Shown here: positions 18,701-28,135 of the stretch, piece after piece
Layout: each line of letters starts with the position of its first letter
How positions within the stretch are numbered: position 1 is the first letter of the stretch
DNA from: JAAFHB01 sp963675995
GTDB lineage: Bacteria; Bacteroidota; Bacteroidia; Bacteroidales; Prolixibacteraceae
Assembly: GCA_963675995.2 (NCBI GenBank)
Contig: CAXXIY010000001.1
Location: 310,001-374,000, forward strand
Length of the DNA stretch: 64,000 bases
Direction of reading: 5' to 3'
The notes under the pieces: generated by a model
Seen by the model: the letters and a program-made list of their open reading frames with translations, nothing else
Databases searched by the model: none
What the model was told of the DNA's origin: nothing
Translations under genes and position numbers: made by a program

Positions 18701-19321
18701 CTACTTTAACAGAATTACCGGTGATTTGATTCTGCTTTCAAGGTCTTTAAGGCTGATCTCCTCCAGAGTGGCTTTTGTTGTATTGCTAAACCATCCGCAA
18801 AAGAGAACTTTTTTAGTCGAAACAGATTGTACCACCTTCCAGCAATAAGTGGGAACAGCTACTTTACCGATCTTTTTATTTCCGAAGAATCCCCCGCAAA
18901 CGATATATAGTTTATCGGTTTGGGACCATTTCCTGATTTGCGTTTCATTCTTTTTCCAGATGCCACGATTGAGGTTCGGCGTCTGTGGCAAACAATTGTA
19001 GTATCTGAAAGTTAGTTCATCCTTTGTGCAATCATATGCAAAATCTTCAGCATTTGCAAGGTGTCCCTTTTCATAATGACTCCCTTTAAAATCATCATCT
19101 GTAGCACATTGAAGATTAGGCTCATCATTCTTGAAATGGAAGTTCTCCCGTTTGCAATTGCCTCCCCCTTTATAAAGGAGGTAACTGATATATCTCGGGG
19201 CATGAAAGGTGTTGCTAAAATCCACCTTATAAATCCCCTTATCTACTATCAGTTGTGAGAAGACCGAACCCCACAGGCACAGAATAAGGGAGAGTGTAAG
19301 AACTGTTCTTTGCATATTCAT
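18701..19321 (-). CDS. Exported DNA/RNA non-specific endonuclease (NUC1/EndA-like)
   Basis: 206 residues with a signal peptide (about 22 residues, ending SVFSQ). The beta-beta-alpha-metal nuclease core is recognisable: SHYEKGHLANAEDF corresponds to the DRGH motif (His is the general base; Arg is replaced by Lys), and CLPQTPNLNRGIWKKNE holds the metal-binding Asn. It would cut DNA or RNA outside the cytoplasm. It lies between a GH172 gene (43 bp) and a GH92 gene (41 bp to the preferred GH92 start) in one minus-strand unit, an unexpected partner for glycan enzymes. The next ATG, at 19315, is an equally possible start. Confidence 0.85.
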   Translation of the reverse strand: MNMQRTVLTLSLILCLWGSVFSQLIVDKGIYKVDFSNTFHAPRYISYLLYKGGGNCKRENFHFKNDEPNLQCATDDDFKGSHYEKGHLANAEDFAYDCTKDELTFRYYNCLPQTPNLNRGIWKKNETQIRKWSQTDKLYIVCGGFFGNKKIGKVAVPTYCWKVVQSVSTKKVLFCGWFSNTTKATLEEISLKDLESRIKSPVILLK

Positions 19322-19364
19322 TTATTAACAGATACAACTAATTGAAAATCAGCCTATCATTGAG

Positions 19365-20621
19365 CTATTTTCTTTTACGTAAATTCACAACTCTTATATT
19401 AACCGGTTGAATTTGAGGTAAATCCGATGAAGGTTTATCGAGGTAAAAATAGGCTGTGGCTGAGACGTCATCTGACCTGTAAAAATTTGTCCACCCTTTT
19501 AGTTTACCTTTTGGGTCTAATTTAACAGGAGATCCCGGGGTAAAGATCGGAGTCAATAAACCCTCACTATCTATTGAAACAGGAATCAAAGGGGCACCTT
19601 CATCCTGGTAACCGGCAACAGTTGCCAAATCAGCACCCCCGATTTGCTGAAGAGTTGCACAGATATTCTCTTTAAAAAAAATGGGATCAGGTAAATGAAA
19701 CCGGTAAAATGCCCACTCTTTTAACGAATCATCAGCCACAGTGCATCCGGTAAAGTTATTGACATACTTCCCTTGTCCCCAGGCAGTTCCAATATAATCC
19801 TCCGTGCCGGTGCCGGCCAGGGTGGGAAACTCCGTATCCCCGTCGATATACATCTTCACTTCACCTTCTCCAAACCACGATCGCTTATACCGGGGGTTGG
19901 CGCTTACACCAACATTGGAACCCAAAAACCTCCCTTTACCTGTTACTTTTGGTAATATTTCAAAATCTTTCCCCAGCCGGGTTGCCGTATCACGGTGCCA
20001 ATAAGCATGAAAATACATATTCTTATCATTCCAGGTATTAGATAAACAGTAATCTACATCAAAAAAGAGATATCTTAACTTTTGTGTCCCCTCATTGGTG
20101 ATTACGATCTTAGCCCCTTTTCTGAATGGCATGGGGATAAAGCAGTTGAAAGACCTCCCTTCTGCATTTGCAAACAAGGCATTCTGAAAAGCGACAGCCT
20201 TACCAAGTCCGACCCCAAAGAAATCCCCCAATGGCGCTGATACTGCCGCCTTCTTTACATTATCCCAAAACATCTCAATCTTCAACGAACGGAGCATTTC
20301 TGGAGAACGATCATTGATGGTAATCCAAATCCGGGTTATAATCCCCTGGCCCTGAATATCAAGCAATGAACGTGATTGCCCAATTCCGATTGAATCGCAT
20401 GGGTGGCCTTTCGCACCATTATTTGATCGGCCTCCGTTTCCCTTTTCCCCATTCAGATTCTCCGGACTGCTCCAGCGGGCTTCAAGGTTATTGTTATATT
20501 CAAAAAGGCTGTAGGAAGAACCTGATTTGATAGGTTCTTCTCTGCAACCTGTTAAGAAACTGCCTGAGATAATCGCAATTATTAGGATGGTTAAAAATAT
20601 TTTAGGTGAGATTCTGATCAT
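19365..20621 (-). CDS. GH172 / DUF2961 lipoprotein
   Basis: 418 residues; lipobox FLTGC with Cys26. DUF2961 features: GGRSNNGAKGHPC near residue 65, GIITRIWITI, MPFRKGAKIVITNEG and GTGTEDYIGTAWGQGKY. DUF2961 proteins are now grouped as GH172, including alpha-fructofuranosidases and arabinofuranan-active enzymes (family knowledge). Here it is the first gene of a three-gene minus-strand unit with an endonuclease and a GH92 mannosidase; the substrate in this context is unknown. The divergent neighbour is an exported esterase at 20741. Confidence 0.88.
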   Translation of the reverse strand: MIRISPKIFLTILIIAIISGSFLTGCREEPIKSGSSYSLFEYNNNLEARWSSPENLNGEKGNGGRSNNGAKGHPCDSIGIGQSRSLLDIQGQGIITRIWITINDRSPEMLRSLKIEMFWDNVKKAAVSAPLGDFFGVGLGKAVAFQNALFANAEGRSFNCFIPMPFRKGAKIVITNEGTQKLRYLFFDVDYCLSNTWNDKNMYFHAYWHRDTATRLGKDFEILPKVTGKGRFLGSNVGVSANPRYKRSWFGEGEVKMYIDGDTEFPTLAGTGTEDYIGTAWGQGKYVNNFTGCTVADDSLKEWAFYRFHLPDPIFFKENICATLQQIGGADLATVAGYQDEGAPLIPVSIDSEGLLTPIFTPGSPVKLDPKGKLKGWTNFYRSDDVSATAYFYLDKPSSDLPQIQPVNIRVVNLRKRK

Positions 20622-20698
20622 GGAGATTTCATTTATTGGTATTTTATTGTGAAATTAACATCTTTTGCAATTAATCCTTCGTTTAATTTCTTTTAATA

Positions 20699-20706
20699 TA
20701 TCTTTG
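20699..20706 (+). promoter_or_regulatory. -7 promoter element for the esterase at 20741
   Basis: TATCTTTG matches TAnnTTTG and lies 34 bases before the ATG at 20741. Confidence 0.5.
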
Positions 20707-20740
20707 AAAACAAAATTTTAAAGTCAATCGCAATACGATT

Positions 20741-21655
20741 ATGAAAAAACGAATTACGCTATCGTTCTTTTGCATTTCACTCCTGTTGTGTAACTTAAAA
20801 GCACAGGAAATCATCCCGTTATATAATAAGGAGATCCCCAATTCGATCTCCTATCCGATGAAGGAAGTTACACTTAACTGGGATGGCCAATTTGGAGGTT
20901 ACAGAAATATCTCAAAACCTACGTTGGAAATTTATCTTCCGACGAAAGAACAATCTAATGGTTCTGCGGTAATTGTTTGCCCCGGGGGTGGTTATGGAAT
21001 GGAAAGTTACCGTATGGAGGGACTCAACATTGCCAAAACATTCATCAATCACGGTACTGCAGCTTTTATCCTGAAATACCGGTTACCTTCCGATTCAATC
21101 ATGCCCGATAAATCGATTGGTCCGTTACAGGATGCCCAACAGGCCATAAAACTGGTGCGACAGCGGTGCTCAAAATGGAATATTGATCCAAAAAAGATAG
21201 GGATAATGGGGTTTTCGGCTGGCGGTCATCTGGCTTCAACGGCTGGTACCCATTTCGATACCTGTCTGGTCGCCAACAAGAAGAACATTAGTGTTCGTCC
21301 CGATTTTATGATCCTCATTTATCCGGTAATCTCTACAAACGAAAAGCTGACACATCCAGGCTCAATGCGAAATCTGCTGGGTTCAAATCCTACTGCAAAA
21401 CAACTTGAATTCTTCTCGAATGAACTACATGTAACCGATCAAACGCCTCCAACCTATCTGACTCATACCGGAGATGACAAAGTGGTGGATGTGGATAACA
21501 GCATAGCATTTTATGAAGCGCTAAGGCATCATAAGGTACCTGCCGAAATGCATCTCTATCCCAAAGGGAATCATGGTTTTGTATTGTCCATCCCGACAGA
21601 GGAGTGGATGGCCCCTTTATTTCTTTGGATGAAAAGTAATAAATGGATAAATTAA
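20741..21655 (+). CDS. Exported alpha/beta-hydrolase (BD-FAE/acetylxylan esterase-like)
   Basis: 304 residues with a signal peptide (MKKRITLSFFCISLLLCNLK, cleaved near AQ). Features of the short esterase group: VIVCPGGGYGMES (oxyanion loop), the nucleophile elbow GFSAGGHLAST, and a late THTGDDKVVDV and GNHGF supplying the acid and His. Such enzymes remove acetyl or feruloyl groups from plant or other polysaccharides. Stands alone between two minus-strand units. It is distinct in sequence from the esterase at 1912-3084. Confidence 0.88.
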   Translation: MKKRITLSFFCISLLLCNLKAQEIIPLYNKEIPNSISYPMKEVTLNWDGQFGGYRNISKPTLEIYLPTKEQSNGSAVIVCPGGGYGMESYRMEGLNIAKTFINHGTAAFILKYRLPSDSIMPDKSIGPLQDAQQAIKLVRQRCSKWNIDPKKIGIMGFSAGGHLASTAGTHFDTCLVANKKNISVRPDFMILIYPVISTNEKLTHPGSMRNLLGSNPTAKQLEFFSNELHVTDQTPPTYLTHTGDDKVVDVDNSIAFYEALRHHKVPAEMHLYPKGNHGFVLSIPTEEWMAPLFLWMKSNKWIN

Positions 21656-21730
21656 ATGTTTGTCTGAATTTAACCTTCCTTGTATCCAGGATTAAAATTC
21701 AAAAAACAAGTCCTTTCGATTATATCGATT

Positions 21731-22783
21731 TTATTTTGAAAGGAAAGCATCAATCCTTAATTTGATATTTTGCCTGATATTCATCCAGAAAAGGTTGTAA
21801 TCGTAAATATGAAGATTCTTGATCCGGGCTTTTTTCTCATCCAAAATCCCTTCGGTATCAACCCATAGGATTTTAGCAGTTGGTTCAATTTCGGTACCAA
21901 CCGTATGAGGAATAAGGTTTCTGAAATCCATCATAATTCCTTCGTGCATTTCGGGCGATACTGATTTTTCATCAGTTGTCCAGGTCAGCGGGTTCACGCA
22001 AACTGAATTCCCCTTCTCGGCTGCAACGCCTTTAGGAATCTCCCCTTTTGCGTAGCTTCGCCATCCAACAAAACAACCAGTCTGGCTGGCATGATCACCG
22101 ACAGAAAGCTTTCGGAATGCATCTTTCCTGATTGGATAACCAATCACGTAGGCACAAACCAGCCGCTTTTGCAAAGGTTTTCCATCGAAAAACTCCTGCA
22201 AAAGCCGGATGGCATGAAGGCTCCCCTGACTATGGGATGCAATTATAATTGGGCGGTGATTATTGTAATTTTTTAGAAAATAAAGAAATGCCTTTCGGAC
22301 GTCACTGTATGCAAGGTCAAAAGCTTTTTTTGCAGTCGGAGTGCCATAAACATAAAACGACTTCATATTGGCCTGTCGGTACCGGGGGGCAAACACCCGG
22401 CAGCTTCCGTTAAATACTGTTGCCTGAAAAAGGATAGATCTTGAATCTGTTGTATGATTGACAATTGTATCTCGCAGGTCGGCATTCCAGGCTACTGTTT
22501 TAGCTTCTCCGAAAAAGGAGGTTGGATGAATGAAAAATACATCCGCACGTGCATCCCTGGCCTCAGATCTTAAGAAATCGGGAATACTATCGCTGGTATC
22601 CTCCTTAAATGGTGAAGCAGCCCAGTCATTAATGTTGCTGTAATCGGGTTCCGGACCGCTGTTCTCAACCGTATTTCGATTTAATTTTCGTTCCACAATC
22701 TTTTTAACGATCCTGCCCCGTTTATCGGATGGTGCAAAAGCAAGAAGCATGAGTGCTGCCAGAATAAAAAGAAGATTTTTCAT
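21731..22783 (-). CDS. DUF3089 alpha/beta-hydrolase-like protein
   Basis: The ATG at 22783 gives an N-terminal hydrophobic segment (MKNLLFILAALMLLAFAPS), so 350 residues. DUF3089 features: ADVFFIHPTSFFG, APRYRQA, IIIASHSQGSLHAIRLLQEF (putative nucleophile Ser in SHSQGS), CVNPLTWTTD. Members are uncharacterised serine-hydrolase-like proteins. It lies 86 bp after the GH92 at 22879-25233 in the same direction and could be the tail of that operon, or have its own promoter. Confidence 0.82.
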   Translation of the reverse strand: MKNLLFILAALMLLAFAPSDKRGRIVKKIVERKLNRNTVENSGPEPDYSNINDWAASPFKEDTSDSIPDFLRSEARDARADVFFIHPTSFFGEAKTVAWNADLRDTIVNHTTDSRSILFQATVFNGSCRVFAPRYRQANMKSFYVYGTPTAKKAFDLAYSDVRKAFLYFLKNYNNHRPIIIASHSQGSLHAIRLLQEFFDGKPLQKRLVCAYVIGYPIRKDAFRKLSVGDHASQTGCFVGWRSYAKGEIPKGVAAEKGNSVCVNPLTWTTDEKSVSPEMHEGIMMDFRNLIPHTVGTEIEPTAKILWVDTEGILDEKKARIKNLHIYDYNLFWMNIRQNIKLRIDAFLSK

Positions 22784-22878
22784 AAGATTCAAAGTAAATA
22801 AAATACGGAATACCGTAAGATTTGTAGAAAAGATGAAGAAGCGATGTTAGGAGGTACTGAGTACCGTAATAATTATTT

Positions 22879-25233
22879 TTATTGATGTACCGGCAGATGA
22901 GTCATCTCAAAACGCAAAGTTCCACCATTGGCGATCTCTGAATGAAGTAGCCAGTAACGATCGAGAAGAACGTCATTCAACCATATTGACTTTACAAATT
23001 TGTTTTCTGCACTATAATTATCTGCCACAATGTTTAGAATTTTGTCCCCTATTTTTATCATCGCCTTTTTAAAGAGAGGGGCTCCGATCTGGTAGCGATC
23101 CGATCCGGCAACCGGATATAAACCTAGCGAACTCCAGACATACCATGATGATAATGTCCCGGCATCATCATCACCATCAATCCCTTCATATCCTGCGCCA
23201 TACTTATTATCGAGAATCCACCGCACCCATTTCTGGGTCAGGTCGGGACGCCCTGCAGAATTAAAAAGATAGGCAGCATGAAGATCCGGCTCATTGCCAT
23301 GCCAGTAATAGGAACCGGGGCTCCAGGTTCCCCGTTTGGGATCTGAAAATGCAAAGAAATCATTGAGCTCGCTGACAAAATAATCTTTACTTTTAAATAA
23401 CGATATCAATCCCTCCGGATCAAAAAACAGCGCCCAACGCCATTGGAGTGCACTCCCCTCAACATAGCCGTTTGTGTATTTATGATCGAAATCGAAATAG
23501 GTTAATTTTAGTGGCTTAAAATTTTTCACAAATTCGCCGGAGGCAGTCCTGGGGTGGAAGTATTGAGTTTCCGGATTCCAGATATTCCGGTAATATTGTG
23601 AGTGGTTCGCAAATAATTTTGCATCCTCTTCGTGCCCAAGCTCCTTTGCAAGTTTCGAAACGGCGTCATCCGCATAGGCATATTCCAGTGTTTTACTGAC
23701 CGACTCATCCATCAAATCATCGGGACAATAGTGATATTTCACGCAATCAGCCATCCCATCTCTTGGGTTATAACCTCCTCTTTTGGGTTCAATACCTAAA
23801 GCAGCCCTGCGCATGGCCTGATAAACAGTCTCCACATCAAAATCCTTTACTCCTTTCAGGTACGATTCGGTAAGGACAATATCGGCCGAAGCACCAAGCA
23901 TAGAACCGGTATAACCATATCCGGAAGGCCATCTTGGCAGAACACCACCCTGCTCGCACATTTTAACGAGTGACACCATCATATCACGCTGCTCTTTTGG
24001 GGCAATTAAAGTAAAAAGCGGGTGGATGGTCCGGAAGGTATCCCATAACGAAAGATCAGTAAAATAACGAAAATCGGTTGTCTGATGAACTTTTTTATCA
24101 AAACCTATATAATCGCCATTTACATCATTAAAAAGGGTGGGCATCTGCAAGGAGTGATAGAGTGCCGTATAAAAAATATGCTTCTGATCATCGCTGCCTC
24201 CCTCAATCTTTATCGAGGCCAACCGATCTTCCCAAACCTGTTTCGCTTTGGAAACAAGATCGTCAAAAGTCAGATTACCAGTCTCTGCCGAAAGATTGGC
24301 ACGGGCATTTTCGATGCTTACATATGAGATTCCGAGTTTAAGGACAATCGCCTGATCACCTTCTGATTTATTAAAACTCAGGTCAGCTCCAACCCGATCT
24401 CCTTTTACAGCCGGCTGGTTTTTAAAGACACTTTTATCAGACCATAAACTGTAATCGGAGAAAGGTTGGCTGAATTGAGCTGAGAAATAAATTTTTTCTC
24501 CTCCATATCTTGAGGCAAAGGAACCAAATGTTCGGATTGTTCCCACAACCTCCTGCTTTTCGGTCAGAATTTGCACTTCGCCTTCTGCAGTTTCGCTCTT
24601 CCCAAGGGCACTCGAAACATCAATCAGAATATGAGGGTGATCTTTCCCCGAAAAGGTATAACGGTGTACACCCACTCTTTCAGTAGCAGTCAGTTCAGCC
24701 AGAACCTTCTGTTTGCGAAGCTTTACCGAATAATAACCGGGAAATGCAACTTCATCGCCATGTGAAAATTCACTATAATGCCCATTCAAATAATCCCTTA
24801 CCCCATTTTTGTCCATGCCGGGAACGACCCGGAAATGTCCTCCTTCGTAAGCTCCTGTCCCAATCATGCGGGTATGGCTGAAACCCATTATCTTGTGATC
24901 ACCATAATAATAACCGGCAGTGCTCACTGTCTTTTCTTTCCCGAACAGGGAGCCCAGGAAAAACTCGGTATCGGGACTTATCCGCACCATCCCGAAAGGG
25001 AGTGTTACCCCCGGAATGTCATCTGCACTTGTATAGGTTGGAAATCCACCCGTTCCGATAAAAGGGTTCACCCACTTACCAAGTTCTCCGGGGCTGATGG
25101 GTGCAATCAACATCTGACCCTGTTTTGCTGTAACCGTCCGCTGATAACTTAAGTAGATACCCAATATCACAATTACAAAAATTGTGAGGAGTACTAAAAT
25201 GGTATATGCAAGATATTTTAATGCTTTTATCAT
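22879..25233 (-). CDS. GH92 alpha-mannosidase, membrane-anchored, single-domain
   Basis: 784 residues with an N-terminal transmembrane segment (residues about 8-30) instead of a lipobox, and no C-terminal PA14 or chitobiase-C modules, unlike its three paralogues. GH92 hallmarks: VNPFIGTGGFPTYTSADDIP, catalytic acid in WHGNEPDLHAAYLF (Glu648), base region DGDDDAGTLSSWYVWSSLG. Probably periplasmic, anchored in the inner membrane, so it may finish off oligosaccharides that surface enzymes release. It is the last clear member of the six-gene unit 36198-22879. Confidence 0.95.
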   Translation of the reverse strand: MIKALKYLAYTILVLLTIFVIVILGIYLSYQRTVTAKQGQMLIAPISPGELGKWVNPFIGTGGFPTYTSADDIPGVTLPFGMVRISPDTEFFLGSLFGKEKTVSTAGYYYGDHKIMGFSHTRMIGTGAYEGGHFRVVPGMDKNGVRDYLNGHYSEFSHGDEVAFPGYYSVKLRKQKVLAELTATERVGVHRYTFSGKDHPHILIDVSSALGKSETAEGEVQILTEKQEVVGTIRTFGSFASRYGGEKIYFSAQFSQPFSDYSLWSDKSVFKNQPAVKGDRVGADLSFNKSEGDQAIVLKLGISYVSIENARANLSAETGNLTFDDLVSKAKQVWEDRLASIKIEGGSDDQKHIFYTALYHSLQMPTLFNDVNGDYIGFDKKVHQTTDFRYFTDLSLWDTFRTIHPLFTLIAPKEQRDMMVSLVKMCEQGGVLPRWPSGYGYTGSMLGASADIVLTESYLKGVKDFDVETVYQAMRRAALGIEPKRGGYNPRDGMADCVKYHYCPDDLMDESVSKTLEYAYADDAVSKLAKELGHEEDAKLFANHSQYYRNIWNPETQYFHPRTASGEFVKNFKPLKLTYFDFDHKYTNGYVEGSALQWRWALFFDPEGLISLFKSKDYFVSELNDFFAFSDPKRGTWSPGSYYWHGNEPDLHAAYLFNSAGRPDLTQKWVRWILDNKYGAGYEGIDGDDDAGTLSSWYVWSSLGLYPVAGSDRYQIGAPLFKKAMIKIGDKILNIVADNYSAENKFVKSIWLNDVLLDRYWLLHSEIANGGTLRFEMTHLPVHQ

Positions 25234-25304
25234 TCTTTTTAATATAAACCTGTGTCTGATTTTCCCATTCTGCTCTCAGCCCTGAAGGCTAACGATTCAA
25301 CTTA

Positions 25305-26909
25305 TTATTTAATCTCCAACAACAATTGTTCACCCGGTTTTAATCTGAATGAAAGTCCATTGCACAAATCTGTTCCTGAGTATTTACCATTTAAACCGAG
25401 CTTATCTGAAACAACGCTGTATGATTTTTCAGGTTCAGCGATGAACCATTCGGGGAACTGGTTAATGCGTGGATAATCGATGGGCAGATGCAAATTCTCG
25501 CTATGTCTTTTGAAATCAAAAACCAGCTTACCCTGCCACTCCTTTTCAGCAGAAACAGCGAGATAAAGCTTTCCGTTATTCATCTCACCACCAATTCGCA
25601 AATCACTTCGCCAGGGTCGAAGATGAGTTCCCTGGGTTTTCCATAAGGCATACATGATACTGGTGCGGGCAAAATTGCCATCTCCATGCCAACCCTCAAC
25701 GATCCCGTCGGATCTCTGGATTTTCCACATCACTTGTATCTCACTGTCAATCCACTCTTTCAACTGAGGAACCATTTCACGGTTGTAAAGGTTTATTCCG
25801 CTTTCAAGCGCATCAGCATAGCCATCCATGCTCTTCCCTTCCCAGGAAAAGTTTCGGTATTTGAGATTCAGATTGTTGATCATTGACAAAAATGCCTGAC
25901 GGTATTTCTCCGTTTTATCAATCAGATAGACAGAATAAAATGCATCAAAAGTGTAGCCCCAGGTATCGGCGATTCCCTTATCCTCAACCGAACCGGTCGC
26001 GGGGTTTACAGCATTATAAAACAACCCATCGCTGTTCCTTCCCACAGCTAATACGCGATCAAGTAGCCGATGCATCGGTTCCTGGTACCTTTTCTTTTTT
26101 TCAGGCTTGACAAAATTCAGTGCAACATACAATTCGCTTAGTCCACCTATGATTTCACAACCATGATCACGTAAACGGAGGTAAGGTAATTTATCGAGAT
26201 CACGTTCACCCAGCATGTAATAATCCCCGATCTTTTCGGCCCAATCGAGAAATTTTTTATCCCCGGTCATCCAGTAAACCCTGACCAATGTCTGGAGCAT
26301 ATCCCCGTTTACCTCTTCTGAAGCAACTTTATAGGGTCCCAGAATATCAATATCCTTAAATAGAGTGTAATATTCCGGAAGGTCGTTCAGCATCTCCATC
26401 ATCCGGTCGCTCCAGGGCGACTTCCCAATATACTCACATAGCGGAATGATGCCATCTTTCATATACTCGGCAGTCCCGAAAATAACCCAGTGCATATCGG
26501 GCTTTTCAGTTTTAAAATTCCGCTTCGAAAAGGAATAGGTATCGGGTAAAGATTTGACCCTCGAGGTGAGTTTCCGCTCTGCATGTAACATGTCAAGCAT
26601 TGTCCCATTATACAAATCTTTATCAAGCAGATAGGTTGTCAATACCATGAAGGCCCAGTTGTCAGCAGCCGAATTATGGGGTTCCCAAATGTCGATAGCT
26701 TTAGTCAGATTGGTGGGGATCAGTCCGCTGGCGCTATCGCGATGCTGCATCCACCCACTCACAAAGTTCATCGACCTTACGAAGGCTTCGTTGGCAATGA
26801 ACCCATTTTTAATGGCAGCCTCGTATCCCTTTTTATCCCTTGGGGATGAAAATCCTGTTAACGAGGTGAATGCAAAAAATACGATAAAAACGATCAGATT
26901 TAGTCGCAT
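25305..26909 (-). CDS. Exported alpha-helical (toroid-like) protein of unknown function
   Basis: 534 residues with a signal peptide (MRLNLIVFIVFFAFTSLTGF). I recognise no defined family. The body (about residues 30-430) is rich in repeated helix pairs with W/Y/G turns (EPHNSAADNWAFMVLTTYLL, GDMLQTLVRVYWMTGDKKFL, GIADTWGYTFDAFYSVYLI), like an (alpha/alpha)6 toroid glycosidase or lyase; the last ~100 residues look like a beta domain (GKLYLAVSAEKEWQGKLVF). Candidate acidic residues sit in EVNGDM and VEGWHGDGNFA. It lies 4 bp after the sialidase-like gene and 71 bp before a GH92 gene, all in one direction, so a glycan-active role is likely. Confidence 0.75.
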   Translation of the reverse strand: MRLNLIVFIVFFAFTSLTGFSSPRDKKGYEAAIKNGFIANEAFVRSMNFVSGWMQHRDSASGLIPTNLTKAIDIWEPHNSAADNWAFMVLTTYLLDKDLYNGTMLDMLHAERKLTSRVKSLPDTYSFSKRNFKTEKPDMHWVIFGTAEYMKDGIIPLCEYIGKSPWSDRMMEMLNDLPEYYTLFKDIDILGPYKVASEEVNGDMLQTLVRVYWMTGDKKFLDWAEKIGDYYMLGERDLDKLPYLRLRDHGCEIIGGLSELYVALNFVKPEKKKRYQEPMHRLLDRVLAVGRNSDGLFYNAVNPATGSVEDKGIADTWGYTFDAFYSVYLIDKTEKYRQAFLSMINNLNLKYRNFSWEGKSMDGYADALESGINLYNREMVPQLKEWIDSEIQVMWKIQRSDGIVEGWHGDGNFARTSIMYALWKTQGTHLRPWRSDLRIGGEMNNGKLYLAVSAEKEWQGKLVFDFKRHSENLHLPIDYPRINQFPEWFIAEPEKSYSVVSDKLGLNGKYSGTDLCNGLSFRLKPGEQLLLEIK

Positions 26910-26913
26910 TACT

Positions 26914-28110
26914 TTATTTTGTGGAAATGTCCCTTTGGCTGAGTTTTCTGAAATTCTTTATCCGGTGAAAGGTCAGGAAATTTGCATTGTGGAAATTATC
27001 TGCCCCTCCAAATTCATCGTCGAAAGCGGTTCTTGACAGGAAGATAATATCTTTCCCATCGAATTGCCAGTCAATATATTGAAACCCATGTTTGAATACA
27101 TCCGGATGGTGTAGCAGCACTTTATTGACCGTCCAGTTTTTCAAATCCTTTGAACTTTTAAGAACCAGGGTATTTCGGACAGATCCGGCATCCATATGTG
27201 TGAATTCCGGAGTAATCATGTTACTGATTGTCCAATAACTTTTTGACTGATCATCATATCGGATTGAAAACTTCCGGGAACCTCCCACAAAATCAATGAA
27301 TCCGGTTGAGGGATCAAAAGAGGCAGTTAATCCATCCTCACTGATATGGACGATAGCAGCCAGTTCGCGACCTTTCTCCGAGGTAGCTACCCGAAGAAAA
27401 TCAACTATTTTTCCTTCAGGTGTAACAACCGCATTCCCCTCTATCCAACCGCCAAATTTGCCATCAAGATAAGCCGGATTATGGGTCAGGAAATTGGTGG
27501 AGGTCCAGCTTGCTGCATTTAAAAGGTCTGCATCCAGAGGCGCAGAGACCGCCATTGCACTGTAACGGAGTCCCCATTTTGTGCTTTCAGATTTTGCATT
27601 TTCTATGGCTCTCCAGATTCGTCCATTATGAATCAACATGGGCATTGGTGCGGTGTGATATTCCCCTTCGCGTAACAGTCCTGTGGAACTGCCCGTAGGT
27701 TCTGTCCAGGTTTTCCCTCCGTCGGTCGAACGACGTATGATTAAATTGCCATGATGCTTCCAGGTTCCCATGATAAATAAAGCATTTTGATGGACAAAAA
27801 GGTTGGACCAGAACTGACCATGAATCTCAGCGATTTTCGTCCACGACTTACCCCTGTTAGTCGATTTATAAACAGCGGTCAATGCCTCTGAATGTTCTGT
27901 CGTAGCTGGCCCAAAATGGTCGTGCGATGCGACATAATCACCATTTGGAAGGATACAGATACTTGGTGAACCGATGAATACTTTAGTGGATGCTGGGATA
28001 TGATTCACAACTACTCCGGGAACCTTTGCCATTTGGGCATTCAACTGAAACCGGGGGCCAAAGATTAACAGTAAAAGAAATATACCAATTAAAAGTTTTC
28101 CTGTTTTCAT
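26914..28110 (-). CDS. Exported BNR/Asp-box sialidase-like protein
   Basis: The ATG at 28110 is chosen because it places a signal peptide (MKTGKLLIGIFLLLLIFG) at the N-terminus; an upstream in-frame start at 28194 would run into the GH92 gene. The protein has Asp-box repeats STNRGKSWTKI and STDGGKTWTEP of a six-bladed sialidase propeller, and ends with DNFHNANFLTFHRIKNFR, seen in many Bacteroidota proteins annotated as exo-alpha-sialidase (from memory). The arginine triad and Tyr/Glu nucleophile of true GH33 enzymes cannot be assigned with confidence, so sialidase activity is unproven. Fourth gene of the 36198-22879 unit. Confidence 0.78.
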   Translation of the reverse strand: MKTGKLLIGIFLLLLIFGPRFQLNAQMAKVPGVVVNHIPASTKVFIGSPSICILPNGDYVASHDHFGPATTEHSEALTAVYKSTNRGKSWTKIAEIHGQFWSNLFVHQNALFIMGTWKHHGNLIIRRSTDGGKTWTEPTGSSTGLLREGEYHTAPMPMLIHNGRIWRAIENAKSESTKWGLRYSAMAVSAPLDADLLNAASWTSTNFLTHNPAYLDGKFGGWIEGNAVVTPEGKIVDFLRVATSEKGRELAAIVHISEDGLTASFDPSTGFIDFVGGSRKFSIRYDDQSKSYWTISNMITPEFTHMDAGSVRNTLVLKSSKDLKNWTVNKVLLHHPDVFKHGFQYIDWQFDGKDIIFLSRTAFDDEFGGADNFHNANFLTFHRIKNFRKLSQRDISTK

Positions 28111-28135
28111 AATATGACGATTTATACGATTTAAT

